Of a stretch of 64,000 nt of DNA, positions 8,767 through 18,122 are shown piece after piece. The translations under genes and the position numbers were made by a program. Within the stretch, counting starts at the first letter, position 1; each line of letters opens with the position of its first letter. Origin of the DNA: Marinobacterium ramblicola (GTDB lineage: Bacteria; Pseudomonadota; Gammaproteobacteria; Pseudomonadales; Balneatricaceae); NCBI RefSeq assembly GCF_019084545.1, contig NZ_JAHREP010000006.1, positions 62,001 to 126,000 on the forward strand, given 5' to 3'. Below the pieces are notes generated by a model that was given only the letters and a program-made list of their open reading frames with translations, was not told the origin of the DNA and made no database searches.

Positions 8767-10320
8767 TCAGCTATCCGGCTGATAGATGCCGCAGGCGATA
8801 TAGGCGTCGTTACCGAGCTTTTTAACAAAACTGTGCTTGGGCTCAGGCTTGCCTGTATGGGGGTTCATGAAGCTGTAGCTGTACCAGCCCTGCCCCTGAG
8901 TGCGGGCGGTATCGACCAGAGGCGGGCACAGCGGCTTGCCGTCTGCATCCTTGGCGTCGGCCAGATTCTTGCCGACCAGATCGCTATTGCCGCCGTGTGC
9001 GAGCATGAGGCCGTTAAAATCCTGCACCAGTACGTATAACTCGCCCAGCACGAACTCGCCTGTGGGGTCGTTGAACTCGGCAATCGCTTTCTCCCGGCCA
9101 TGCTGCTGCACATAAGCATAAGCCCTGTGCACCAGCGCCTCGGCGTCGGCCTTGGTTACCAGGCGGAACTGACCAATCAGGTGTTTCATCTCTTTCGCCG
9201 AGCTGGACAGACCGGTAACGATCTGACCATTGCGGTTGACGTTGATGGCGGTTTCATCCATCAATTTCGCCACTTGATGCAGACTGTTGGACAGCTCCTC
9301 TGTCGTGGCGGTGGTCTGCCTGGAGGCAACGGCGATCTGCTCGATCTCGCCGACCAGTGAGGCGATATGAGTCAGGATATCGCTGAGCGCAGACTCGGAC
9401 TTCTGCGCCTCCTGGGCACCACTCTGCACGATCCGGACTCCCTGCTCCATCGCCTCGACCGCATCGTCGAGCTCCAGCTGCATCGCTTCGACGGTTCGGC
9501 GTATCTGCTCCGTCGCCTGTGCGGTTCTCTCGGCCAGTTCGCGCACCTCACCGGAAACCACGGCGAAACCCCGTCCCTGATCCCCGGCCCGGGCCGCCTC
9601 GATCGCCGCATTGAGGGCCAATAGGTTGGTCTGGGACGCGATATTGCTGATCAGGTCGATGATCTGGCCGATCTCGCCGGAGCGCTCGCCGAGCTTGCGG
9701 ATCACTCCAGCCGATTCGGTCACGATGTCGGTGGTCTTGTGCATCGTCTCGATGGTCTTGCCGACGATAACCTGGCCCTGAAGGGCGACCTGGTTCGCTT
9801 CACGGGAGTTGTCCGACGCGCCTGTGCAGTTTCTTGCCACCTCGGCAGCGGCAGCGGATAGCTGCTCACTGGCCGATGCCGACATGTTCAGCTGGTTGAC
9901 GATCTCGTCGGTGGCATTGTCGATACTGTGAAGATTGGCGTCCAGGCTCTGAGCGGAGTATGCCAGCAGCACACTGTTGTGGGAGAACTGGCTCAGGGTC
10001 TGCTTCAGCTTGTCGATCGCTCTGCTCAGGTCGGCGGCCTCTCCCTGCTCCTCCCCGATCAATTCTGCCTGCGTGAGATCGCCACGCACCAAGCGTTCGA
10101 CCATCGCTTTAAGCTTGCTCTGGGATCCCCCCCCGGGGCCGTTTTTGAACCGAAAGCCCGCCACCAACATCGCGACGCCCCAGGCGATAGAACTGATCAC
10201 GAAAGCATCGGGAACGTTTCCCCGGTCAGGTGGGGCAAAATAGATCTGATAAGCCAGCAGACACCATGCCCCAGCGGACAGGATAATAACGAGCGCGGTT
10301 AAGGGTCTCTTCGACAACAT
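8767..10320 (-). CDS. Methyl-accepting chemotaxis protein with C-terminal single-Cache domain
   Basis: The start is ATG at 10320 with GGGGGA four bases upstream. The 517-residue protein has two adjacent N-terminal membrane segments (about residues 7-26 and 41-57) with almost no periplasmic loop. A HAMP-like linker and the long MCP signalling coiled coil follow, with the hairpin tip [20 protein letters not shown]. After this, residues about 390-515 form an sCache_2-type ligand domain ([32 protein letters not shown]). Cache domains usually face the periplasm between two membrane helices, so here the sensor should be cytoplasmic. No che genes are nearby. Confidence 0.88.
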   Translation of the reverse strand: MLSKRPLTALVIILSAGAWCLLAYQIYFAPPDRGNVPDAFVISSIAWGVAMLVAGFRFKNGPGGGSQSKLKAMVERLVRGDLTQAELIGEEQGEAADLSRAIDKLKQTLSQFSHNSVLLAYSAQSLDANLHSIDNATDEIVNQLNMSASASEQLSAAAAEVARNCTGASDNSREANQVALQGQVIVGKTIETMHKTTDIVTESAGVIRKLGERSGEIGQIIDLISNIASQTNLLALNAAIEAARAGDQGRGFAVVSGEVRELAERTAQATEQIRRTVEAMQLELDDAVEAMEQGVRIVQSGAQEAQKSESALSDILTHIASLVGEIEQIAVASRQTTATTEELSNSLHQVAKLMDETAINVNRNGQIVTGLSSSAKEMKHLIGQFRLVTKADAEALVHRAYAYVQQHGREKAIAEFNDPTGEFVLGELYVLVQDFNGLMLAHGGNSDLVGKNLADAKDADGKPLCPPLVDTARTQGQGWYSYSFMNPHTGKPEPKHSFVKKLGNDAYIACGIYQPDS

Positions 10321-10487
10321 ACATCCCCCGGGCAACCCATATTTTTATATTTATTTCTAATTGCATATAACCACAACAGTTATTACACGTAAACATTGTT
10401 TACATAAACAACCACAGATAATGAAAGGCGCGATTGATCGGAGCGAAAAAACGCCCCGAGTTCTGGCTGAGGGTCTGGCTGAGCAAC

Positions 10488-10514
10488 GCTGCCCCGGGGA
10501 GTTTCAGGGGCAGC
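10488..10514 (-). terminator. Possible terminator hairpin after the beta-solenoid gene
   Basis: GCTGCCCC (10488-10495) and GGGGCAGC (10507-10514) form an 8-bp GC-rich stem with an 11-base loop, 14 bases beyond the stop of the gene ending at 10528. No T-tract follows directly on the minus strand. A GGGGCGTTTTTT run lies about 35 bases further on. It is probably the end of the four-gene operon, but it may only be an RNA-stabilising stem. Confidence 0.45.
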
Positions 10515-10527
10515 TCAGGGGGTAAGG

Positions 10528-12255
10528 TTAGTTGTATGAGCGGAAGGTGACCTGAAGCTCGTTACCGACAATTGCGAATGTGGGCTCCACGCCGTCCAGG
10601 CTATTGCCGCAGAACTGCTCGGCACTGAAGCTGGCCAGGTTGGCATTGCTCAGCAGAGTGTAGGGCGTATCGAAGGCAAATCCACCACCCTCTTGTTTCC
10701 AGAACGAGAATTCGACCTGGCTGCTGTTGATCGAGAGCGATCCGGAAACACTGAGCCCGGTTGCCTCGCTGCCAAGCTGGATCGACAGGACACCGCCACA
10801 CAGATCGAGCTCGCCGATGGTCAGCCCTCCCTTGTGATTGCCGATATCCAGCTCACCATTGCCCAACAGCTGTACCCTGGCCGTGCCGCCCGAGGCCTCA
10901 TCGTAGAACGAGATCTTGCCGCCATAACCACCATTGCTGCCGCCGTAGGCGATCAGCGTGGCGTTGCCGGCGCTCGATACACCGGAGAACACCGTATAGC
11001 CACCTGCCGCCTTGCCGGTATAGCCGCCGAGATTGAACAGCACGGCATCGCCTGCGGTGGGGACATCGCTACCCGCGCTGCCTGCGCCGTAAACCGAAAA
11101 CTCGGTGAAACCGGCGGCTGTCCCCTCGGCTGTCGCCGGGTGGTTCCAGATGGTGGCGTTTCCGGCGGTGGGAAAGTAGTCGGTGGGCAGGTTGATCGAG
11201 AAGATGGTATGCCCGGCACTCGACTTGCCGGCGATTGCACTGCCGTAGTTGACGATGGTGGCGCTGGCCGCGGTCGGAGAACCGTAGCGGGCACTGAACT
11301 CAAGATGGCCGCCCCCGCCCTGTTCGCCCACCCGTGCGCCGTAATTGATGTAGGTGCCGTTACCGGCGCTCGCTCCCTGGTTGTTCATGTGCGGCGGGTT
11401 GTTGTTGAAACTGGTTACGCCGCCATAGGCACCGGCAACCGGAGCGGCGAAGTTATGAAAGCGTCCCTGACCGCCGGTGGCGGTGGCGTCGAATGCCACA
11501 TCGCCGCCGTTTGCCTTCGCGTGCGTGCCACCCCAGTTGTTGTAGACACCATAGGCAGCGGTCGAGTTACCGTAGAACTGGGTGTTGCCGCCATCACCGC
11601 CGGACACCGTACCGCCCACATTGGTAAAGCAGGCATTGGCCGCCGTCGCGCTGTCGTGAAACACCACGTTACCAAAGGTATCGCCGTCGGCACCGAGGGA
11701 GCCGTAGATGGTAAATCGGGCATTGTCCGCAGAGGATGAATCGCAGAACGCCACCTCGCCACCCACGGTATTGTGCGCCGGCGGCGCACCTGAGCCGGTC
11801 CAGACCTTGAATACGGCCGATCCGGCATTCGCGTTGTCATGGAAGCAGATGACACCGCCACCGTAGCCCGGCTCCGACTCAGGACCGGCGCAGTAGTAGA
11901 TGTCGTCGCCTCCTGCCGAAGCCGAATTGAGGAACTGCAGCTGCGGGTTGTTGAATCCGCTGCTGGTGGAGGCAACGATGAAGCTTTGCAGTTTTCCCGA
12001 GCGGTTGCTGACGCCGGCACCGGCGATGGTCAGTGCCGGTGTTGCTCCGGGACCCAAGGTAAAAGTGTAGGCCGGGGCGTCCTCGCTGAACTCGATCGCC
12101 TCTACCCTGGCATCGCTGGTGGCGGAGAAACCGACCGCCGTCTGCGAAGAGCGCCCAAATTCTGCGCTGTCCGTGGGCACCCCTGAAGGTGTCCAGTTGC
12201 TTGCACTATTCCATTCGCCGCTGTCCGGCTCGGTTTTCCAGGTCGACATGGTCAT
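10528..12255 (-). CDS. Beta-solenoid (autotransporter passenger-like) repeat protein, function unknown
   Basis: This 575-residue protein is rich in Gly, Ala, Ser and Asn. From about residue 110 to 450 it is built of some ten imperfect repeats of 30-40 residues of the form GG-x-x-x-F-x-D-x-x-x-A-x-N-A-x-F/I-x-N-x-G. These resemble the rungs of a right-handed beta-helix, as in autotransporter passengers. The N-terminus (SGEWNSASNWTPSGVPT) is also typical of such passengers. There is no signal peptide, membrane anchor or C-terminal beta-barrel, so the export route is unclear. The start at 12255 has AGGAGG six bases upstream. It lies 28 bases after the large signalling gene and is probably co-transcribed with it. 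Confidence 0.7.
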   Translation of the reverse strand: MTMSTWKTEPDSGEWNSASNWTPSGVPTDSAEFGRSSQTAVGFSATSDARVEAIEFSEDAPAYTFTLGPGATPALTIAGAGVSNRSGKLQSFIVASTSSGFNNPQLQFLNSASAGGDDIYYCAGPESEPGYGGGVICFHDNANAGSAVFKVWTGSGAPPAHNTVGGEVAFCDSSSADNARFTIYGSLGADGDTFGNVVFHDSATAANACFTNVGGTVSGGDGGNTQFYGNSTAAYGVYNNWGGTHAKANGGDVAFDATATGGQGRFHNFAAPVAGAYGGVTSFNNNPPHMNNQGASAGNGTYINYGARVGEQGGGGHLEFSARYGSPTAASATIVNYGSAIAGKSSAGHTIFSINLPTDYFPTAGNATIWNHPATAEGTAAGFTEFSVYGAGSAGSDVPTAGDAVLFNLGGYTGKAAGGYTVFSGVSSAGNATLIAYGGSNGGYGGKISFYDEASGGTARVQLLGNGELDIGNHKGGLTIGELDLCGGVLSIQLGSEATGLSVSGSLSINSSQVEFSFWKQEGGGFAFDTPYTLLSNANLASFSAEQFCGNSLDGVEPTFAIVGNELQVTFRSYN

Positions 12256-12283
12256 CTACTCCTCCTGAGTTTGCTTGCTATTG

Positions 12284-15200
12284 TTATTGTGTTGACGCTG
12301 TATCCACCGCTGCCACTTGCACCCGGTTGCGTCCTGACCGCTTGGCCTGGTAAAGCGCGATATCCGCTGCACGCAGCAGTCGCTCCGCGCCACCTTTGGT
12401 TTCGGGTACGGCGGTGGCAACCCCGATACTGACGGTGACGACCTGGCCGACCGAAGAGTGTGCATGGGTGATCGCCCTGCCCTCGACCCCACGTCGTATC
12501 TTCTCTGCCAATAGCGTCCCACCCTCCGGGTCCGTATCGGGCAGGATCAGGATGAACTCCTCGCCACCATAACGGGCAACCAGATCGGCAGGCCGCTGCA
12601 TCTGGTTACGCAGTGTCTCCGCTACGGCAATCAGGCAGTCATCGCCGGCTTGATGACCATAGTTATCGTTGAACGCCTTGAAGTGATCCACATCGAGCAT
12701 GATCACCGTCAGCGGCTTTTTCTCTCGGCGCAGGCGCACCCATACCTCTATCAGGTAGTTGTCGCCTCGCCTGCGGTTTGCAACGCCGGTCAAACCGTCG
12801 CGCTCGGCCAGCCCCTGCAGCTCCTCATTGAGCTGTTCCAGCCGAGCGGTCCGTTCCGCGACCTTCTCCTCCAGCGTACGGGAGTGCTCCTGCACCTGTT
12901 CGTAGAGGCGCGCATTTTCGATCGCCACCGCTGCCTGGGCCGCCAATAACCTTATCACCTCAACCCGCTGTTTTGTGAACACGCCACTGGCAAGATTGTT
13001 TTCCATGTACAGGGCGCCTTCGAAACGCTCCCTGCGGATCGGCACGCAGAACACCGAGATCGGCCGACGGCTGACCACATAGGGATCCTGCACGAACTGC
13101 CCCTCGCGCGCCGCATCATGCAGTACCACCGCCTCACCGCTGTGCAATACCTGGCTGATCAGGGTCACCGGCAGCGGTACGCGCCCCCCCTCGGTATCGC
13201 CAACCAGCGACTGGGCGGGAACGCCCTCTGTCGACACCCCGTTTTCCGGCAGCTTAGCCGTCTCGATCAGCAGACGCCCCTCATGGCGAACCACCAGACA
13301 GCCCCATTGACCACCGGCGTTTTCCAGCAGAATGTGCATGCTGGTGTTGAGCAGCCGATCAAGCACGATCTCGCCGGAGATCTCGCGGGACGCCTTCATC
13401 ACCGAAGCCAGATCGAGGTCGCCGACGGCGCCGCGCTGGACGGCCACCTCCGCAGTGGCATCCAGCTCTCGCAATACCGGAAACTCCTCGGCCAGCATCT
13501 GCACCTTGCGATGCGCGCCCCAGCGGTCGTATAGACGCAGGGCGCCACGCAGGTAGCCCTCTGCCGAGCGTCGGCGACCAAGCCCCAGCAGGTAGCGTGC
13601 AGCGCACTCGCAGGCGGTAGCCTCGTCACGCAGAAAGCCGCTTTCACGTGCACTCTCGATCGCCGTGTCGTAACGCTCCAGGGCGCTATCCCGGCAGCCG
13701 CCCAGCCGTGTCAGCTCCGCCTCCATCAGATACTGCAGGTGGCGAAAATTCGCTTCGCAGTTATCCGCCAGACGCGTCATCCGCGCGAACTCCTGCTCCA
13801 GCCTCTGCCGCGTCTCGGCCTGCTCCTCTACCGGCATCTGCGGGTACTGTCGGGCCAGCGTGAGGAAGGCGACGATCCGGAACCGCACCAACTGGGGCAG
13901 GGACATCGCTGACTTGATCAGCTTATCCTGAGCACGCACATGTTCGAGAGCGCGGTCATAATCGCCGTACAGCAGGCAGATCTCCGCGCTGTAGATGTGG
14001 TAGTTGGCGATACCGGTCATGAAATGACGCGCACGCATGCCGTCAAGACAGCGCTCCTCATCGAAGCTGTCATCGCTGAGCGAGAACGGGTCGTGGGTCA
14101 GGCCCAGCAGATTGCGTTGCAACTGCAAAAACAGCGTGCCCGAGTCCAGCGAGTCCTGGTAGGCGCACTCCCGCACGATCTCCAGGTTCTCGGCGTGCTG
14201 GCGGTGGGCGGTTTCCAGATCCAGAGTCGGGTCCCAGATCACGCAGTCCTGGGCACTGTAGGCAAGGTAGAGCAGATCGCCGGTCTGGTAACCCGCTTCG
14301 ATCCCCCTGCGGAACCAGGGGGTCAGGCTGGTCCAGTGGTTGCTCCAGTGGTGCACGAACATGGCATAGACGTAGATCACCCGCGCCCTCAGGGCCAGAT
14401 CGTCGAGCCGTTCATTGATCGCCAGTCCAACCTTGGCGTACTGATAACCCTCGGCCGGCTCATCAAGCTCGCCGCACAACAGCATGCCGTAGGCGGCATA
14501 GGCAAAGGCGGACTCCGGACAGTTGCCGTGTTTCAGCGACAGGTTGACCGACTTCAACACCAGGTAGGGGAAGAGATTGCCACTGGCGGAGAGGAACGCG
14601 GCCGCAAAGATCTCCATAAGCAGCCTCATCGCGGTCAGGGTGGCGGGATCGTCCACCTGCGCGGCATCCACCAGCTCATCGATACTGCGCGTCCCCCGAT
14701 ACTCCAACACCCGTCGGCGCTCGGTGGCGATATCCTCCAATGTGGGTCGCTCGGTGAACTGCACACCGAGCAGGACCAGCCCTTCGATGGCAGAGCGAAT
14801 CGAGTCCTCCATGCGTCCGAGCGTTGCATACTGGCGGGTACGGGTGGCCAGAATATCGGCACGTTCCAGGTTTGAATCGGCGTGTTCGAGCATCACGTCG
14901 ATCCAACTGTCGGCCTCTTCGGTGCGTCCCGTCAGGTAGGCGCACTGCTGGGTTTCGGCGGCCAGCTCCCGCATCAGTTCCGGCCTCTCCTGCCAGGGAT
15001 CGCTCGGCAACAGCTCGGCCGCCACCCGCAGGTAGGTCAGGGCCGCTTCATAGGCGGAGGCGTGTTTGGCGCGCACACCCGAGCGCAGGTTCAACCCGGC
15101 CAGCTGATGCCGCTCCTCGACGGACTCGATCAGCGGTCGCCCCTCGTTGAAGTGACCGACGATCTCGATCAATCGCTCGTCCGGCACCTCTCCGCCCAGG

Positions 15201-17374
15201 TGCTGCAACATCAGGCGAGCGATGGAGAGATGCACCTCGCGCAACCGTTTCACATCGATCAGGGCATAAGCCGCCTGCTGCACGCGGTCATGCTGAAAAC
15301 GGTAGGTCGGATTCAGCGCCTGGGGTTCCACGTCGCCCTCTTCCAACTGAGTGCCGACCAGACGATAGTCGCTGTGCAGCGGCAGCACGGCGTGCTGCTT
15401 GAGTGCCGGCAGCAGTGCGCACGCGGTCTCATCGACGGAGCGCTCGTAGATCACCGACAGGGTATGCAGATCGAAGGTGCTGCCGATGCAGGCGGCCAGC
15501 TGCAACACCCGCTGGGTGTCGAGCTGCAAGCGACGCAGGTTGTCCACCATGAACTCGACCACATCGCTGCTCACGCCAGACCAGCGCACCGCATCCAGAT
15601 CCCAGTCCCAGCGCCCGGTGATCGAGTTGGGGATCAGCGAGCCCTCCTTGTAGAGCTGACGCAGCAGCTCATTGGTGAAGAAGGGGTTGCCCTGTGCCTT
15701 GTCGTAGATCAGATCGCTCAGCGGACGTGCTTCATCCACGTCCCGATACAGGGCATCGGCCACCAGATGCGCCACCGACTCCCGATTCAGCGGCCCCAAG
15801 GGGAGCTGGCGGATATGCTTCTGCTCCTGCAGATCCTCGAGCAGCAGGCGCAGGGGATGCCCCACCCCCACCTCGTTGCTGCGATAAGCACCGATCAGCA
15901 GCAGATGACTCAGTTCATGGGAGGTCACCAGACGGCGCAGCAGTTCCAGCGTCGGCACGTCGCTCCACTGCAGATCGTCGAGGAACAGCACCACCGGGTG
16001 CCCTTCTCCGGCAAACACCCGCAGGAACGCGGTCAGCACGATCTGCAGACGGTTGCGCGCCTCGGCCGGCGGCAGTTCGGCCACGGCGGGCTGAGGCCCG
16101 ATTACCAGCTCAAGCTCCGGTACCAGCTCCACCACCAACCGCGCATTGGGCACCAATGCCTCGAGCAGTTGCTGACGCCACTGCGCCAGCGCCTCCTCCG
16201 GCTCTGCCAGCACCTGCTGCACCAGACCGCGGAAGGTGGCCGCGATCGCGCGGTAGGCCTCGCCGCGCTGGAACTGATCGAACTTGCCCTGCACCAGGAA
16301 GCCACGTTCGCGCACCAGGGGCCTGTCGATCTCGTTGACCAGGGCCGATTTACCGACCCCGGAGTAACCGTGAACCAGGCAGACCTCGGTGTTACCCGCT
16401 ATCGCCGCCTCAAACAACCCAAGCAGCTCCTTCAGTTCGCGCTCACGGCCGTACAGGGCCTGAGGCACCAGGAACTTCTGCACCACATCCTGCTCGCCCA
16501 GTTCAAACGGCTCGATCTCTTGGCCGGCGGCCAGCAGGTCGGCGCAGCGCGCCAGGTCATGCATCAGTCCATCGGCGCTGTGATAGCGGGCATCGGGGCT
16601 CTTCGCCAGCAGTTTCAGCACGATGGCCGATACCGCCTTGGGGACCTTGGGTGCAATCTCGTGCGGTGCCGGTGGCATACGGCTGATATGACTATGCACC
16701 CACTCCAGCAGAGTGTCGGCCTGGAACGGACGCGTGCCGGTCAGCAGTTCGTACAGCAGCACGCCGAGGGAGTAATAGTCGGAGCGGTAATCCAGATCCC
16801 GGTTCATACGCCCGGTCTGTTCCGGCGAAATATAGGGTAGCGGGCCTTCCAAACGCCGCGACATCTGTACCGCCTGCCGCTCCTGATCCAGTTCGGAGGC
16901 GATGCCGAAACCGGCCAGGGCGATATCGCCACCGACCGGATCGAACAGCACGTGCGCCGGTGTCAGCGCCTTGTGCACGATATCCCGCGAGTGGATCTCC
17001 CCCAGGGTACGCACCAGCCGCAGCGCGATATCCAGCACCTCGTCCAGTGGAAGCCCTTCGCCGTTGCGCGCGCGCAACAGCGCCTGCAGAGAGCTTTCGA
17101 ACAGATCGCCGACCAGAGCCAGATTGCCGCTGCCGTGTGGCAGCAGGGCATGCACCTTACGCACACCCTCCACCTCCACCAGACGCTGGGCGATCACCCC
17201 CTCGCGACGAATCCCCGCGACCTGCTGGCGGTCGGGGTATTCGCTATCCAGGGTTTCAACCGCCAACTCGGCACCGTCGCTGAGGCGGGTCGCGCGATAG
17301 ACGACGCGGCCTTCGGCCCGGCATATAACCGCTCCGATCTCATAACCGGGTAACTGCATTCCGGCCTCCGGCAC
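12284..17374 (-). CDS. Pseudokinase-AAA ATPase-GAF-GGDEF signalling protein
   Basis: The 1696-residue protein has four parts. Residues about 10-270 form a Ser/Thr kinase fold. About 320-620 is an STAND-like ATPase with Walker A GYSGVGKSAL and Walker B VVLFLDDLQW. A long helical region follows to about 1270. Then come a GAF domain, a coiled coil (about 1480-1510) and a GGDEF domain with RYGGEEFILIL, preceded by the inhibition site RPAD. The kinase lacks its key residues: the beta-3 lysine is Glu in LAVETLD, the catalytic loop is HKALTPAHV without Asp, and DFG is GFG. The output is therefore probably cyclic di-GMP, with the kinase fold as a sensor. The start may be GTG 17374 (AGGGGG upstream) or ATG 17359 (GGAGG upstream). 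Confidence 0.88.
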   Translation of the reverse strand: MPEAGMQLPGYEIGAVICRAEGRVVYRATRLSDGAELAVETLDSEYPDRQQVAGIRREGVIAQRLVEVEGVRKVHALLPHGSGNLALVGDLFESSLQALLRARNGEGLPLDEVLDIALRLVRTLGEIHSRDIVHKALTPAHVLFDPVGGDIALAGFGIASELDQERQAVQMSRRLEGPLPYISPEQTGRMNRDLDYRSDYYSLGVLLYELLTGTRPFQADTLLEWVHSHISRMPPAPHEIAPKVPKAVSAIVLKLLAKSPDARYHSADGLMHDLARCADLLAAGQEIEPFELGEQDVVQKFLVPQALYGRERELKELLGLFEAAIAGNTEVCLVHGYSGVGKSALVNEIDRPLVRERGFLVQGKFDQFQRGEAYRAIAATFRGLVQQVLAEPEEALAQWRQQLLEALVPNARLVVELVPELELVIGPQPAVAELPPAEARNRLQIVLTAFLRVFAGEGHPVVLFLDDLQWSDVPTLELLRRLVTSHELSHLLLIGAYRSNEVGVGHPLRLLLEDLQEQKHIRQLPLGPLNRESVAHLVADALYRDVDEARPLSDLIYDKAQGNPFFTNELLRQLYKEGSLIPNSITGRWDWDLDAVRWSGVSSDVVEFMVDNLRRLQLDTQRVLQLAACIGSTFDLHTLSVIYERSVDETACALLPALKQHAVLPLHSDYRLVGTQLEEGDVEPQALNPTYRFQHDRVQQAAYALIDVKRLREVHLSIARLMLQHLGGEVPDERLIEIVGHFNEGRPLIESVEERHQLAGLNLRSGVRAKHASAYEAALTYLRVAAELLPSDPWQERPELMRELAAETQQCAYLTGRTEEADSWIDVMLEHADSNLERADILATRTRQYATLGRMEDSIRSAIEGLVLLGVQFTERPTLEDIATERRRVLEYRGTRSIDELVDAAQVDDPATLTAMRLLMEIFAAAFLSASGNLFPYLVLKSVNLSLKHGNCPESAFAYAAYGMLLCGELDEPAEGYQYAKVGLAINERLDDLALRARVIYVYAMFVHHWSNHWTSLTPWFRRGIEAGYQTGDLLYLAYSAQDCVIWDPTLDLETAHRQHAENLEIVRECAYQDSLDSGTLFLQLQRNLLGLTHDPFSLSDDSFDEERCLDGMRARHFMTGIANYHIYSAEICLLYGDYDRALEHVRAQDKLIKSAMSLPQLVRFRIVAFLTLARQYPQMPVEEQAETRQRLEQEFARMTRLADNCEANFRHLQYLMEAELTRLGGCRDSALERYDTAIESARESGFLRDEATACECAARYLLGLGRRRSAEGYLRGALRLYDRWGAHRKVQMLAEEFPVLRELDATAEVAVQRGAVGDLDLASVMKASREISGEIVLDRLLNTSMHILLENAGGQWGCLVVRHEGRLLIETAKLPENGVSTEGVPAQSLVGDTEGGRVPLPVTLISQVLHSGEAVVLHDAAREGQFVQDPYVVSRRPISVFCVPIRRERFEGALYMENNLASGVFTKQRVEVIRLLAAQAAVAIENARLYEQVQEHSRTLEEKVAERTARLEQLNEELQGLAERDGLTGVANRRRGDNYLIEVWVRLRREKKPLTVIMLDVDHFKAFNDNYGHQAGDDCLIAVAETLRNQMQRPADLVARYGGEEFILILPDTDPEGGTLLAEKIRRGVEGRAITHAHSSVGQVVTVSIGVATAVPETKGGAERLLRAADIALYQAKRSGRNRVQVAAVDTASTQ

Positions 17375-17397
17375 GCTATCCCCCTGGATCCGGCCTT

Positions 17398-18111
17398 TCA
17401 GACGCCGAACATGCGGTTGAACGTGGCGAGGTAATCCTCGTGCGCCGTATCACATAGAGGCTCACCGTGACCGCACAGCGCGTGCTTGAACGACAGCGTT
17501 TTGAGGCGGGTAAAGTCATCGCCTTTTGGAGCCGCCGCCTGAGCCCAAACCGGCCCCAGATTGGCGGGTGTGAAGAAGCCCATGTTCTGCATCAGCTCCC
17601 GGGAGGAGTCGGAGAAGTACTCGTCCGGGCTGAGCCAGTTCTGTAGCGCATCGCAGGCGATGACAATGCCACCGGCACGATCGAGGTGCAGAATCCCCTC
17701 CGGAATCTGAGTAGTCTGAAACTGGAACAGGCTGGCATCCGCAATCGGCAGCGGTCCGTCCGGACTCAGCGTACGCGCTTCCAGGCCGGCCTCATGCTCC
17801 ATGCCGGACATCGCCCAATATTGCGCGCCGTAGCGCTGCACATAGAACTGATCGTCACGTCCATGCAGGCAGCCGAGACGGACCACATCGGTGACCCGTC
17901 CAAGACGCTCCAGCTCCGCCAGCCCCTCATCGTTCAGCCGCACGCTGTTGACGATAATCAGCCGCTCGCCGTCGCGCACCACGGTCATATTGCGGCTGAA
18001 CTGCCAGTCCATGCCCTGCAACACCGTCTCCATCGAGCCGCTGACGAAAAACACGTCGGGGAAGACCTCTTCGATCCTGCCATGGGAGAGAGCCGGGGGA
18101 AACTGATCCAT
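17398..18111 (-). CDS. Metallo-beta-lactamase-fold-like protein of unknown function
   Basis: This is a 237-residue soluble protein. The pattern of strands and the motifs LGCLHGRDDQFYV, IVIACDALQNW and LCGHGEP resemble an MBL-fold hydrolase. The first metal motif HxHxDH is reduced to HGRDD, so metal binding may be altered. No substrate can be named. It lies 11 bases downstream of the cyclotransferase-like gene and 23 bases upstream of the large signalling gene, all on one strand, so it probably belongs to that operon. The call is by motif only. Confidence 0.55.
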   Translation of the reverse strand: MDQFPPALSHGRIEEVFPDVFFVSGSMETVLQGMDWQFSRNMTVVRDGERLIIVNSVRLNDEGLAELERLGRVTDVVRLGCLHGRDDQFYVQRYGAQYWAMSGMEHEAGLEARTLSPDGPLPIADASLFQFQTTQIPEGILHLDRAGGIVIACDALQNWLSPDEYFSDSSRELMQNMGFFTPANLGPVWAQAAAPKGDDFTRLKTLSFKHALCGHGEPLCDTAHEDYLATFNRMFGV

Positions 18112-18122
18112 ATTGTTGATCC

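Noticed and set aside
14882-16840. 652-residue plus-strand open frame inside the large signalling gene
   Set aside because: Antisense shadow in high-GC sequence, low complexity (HQ-, RL-rich) and no ribosome site. The minus-strand protein has clear Walker and GGDEF motifs across the same bases.
12284-17374. Calling the signalling protein an active Ser/Thr kinase
   Set aside because: The beta-3 lysine, the catalytic aspartate and the DFG aspartate are all replaced, so the kinase fold is treated as a pseudokinase.
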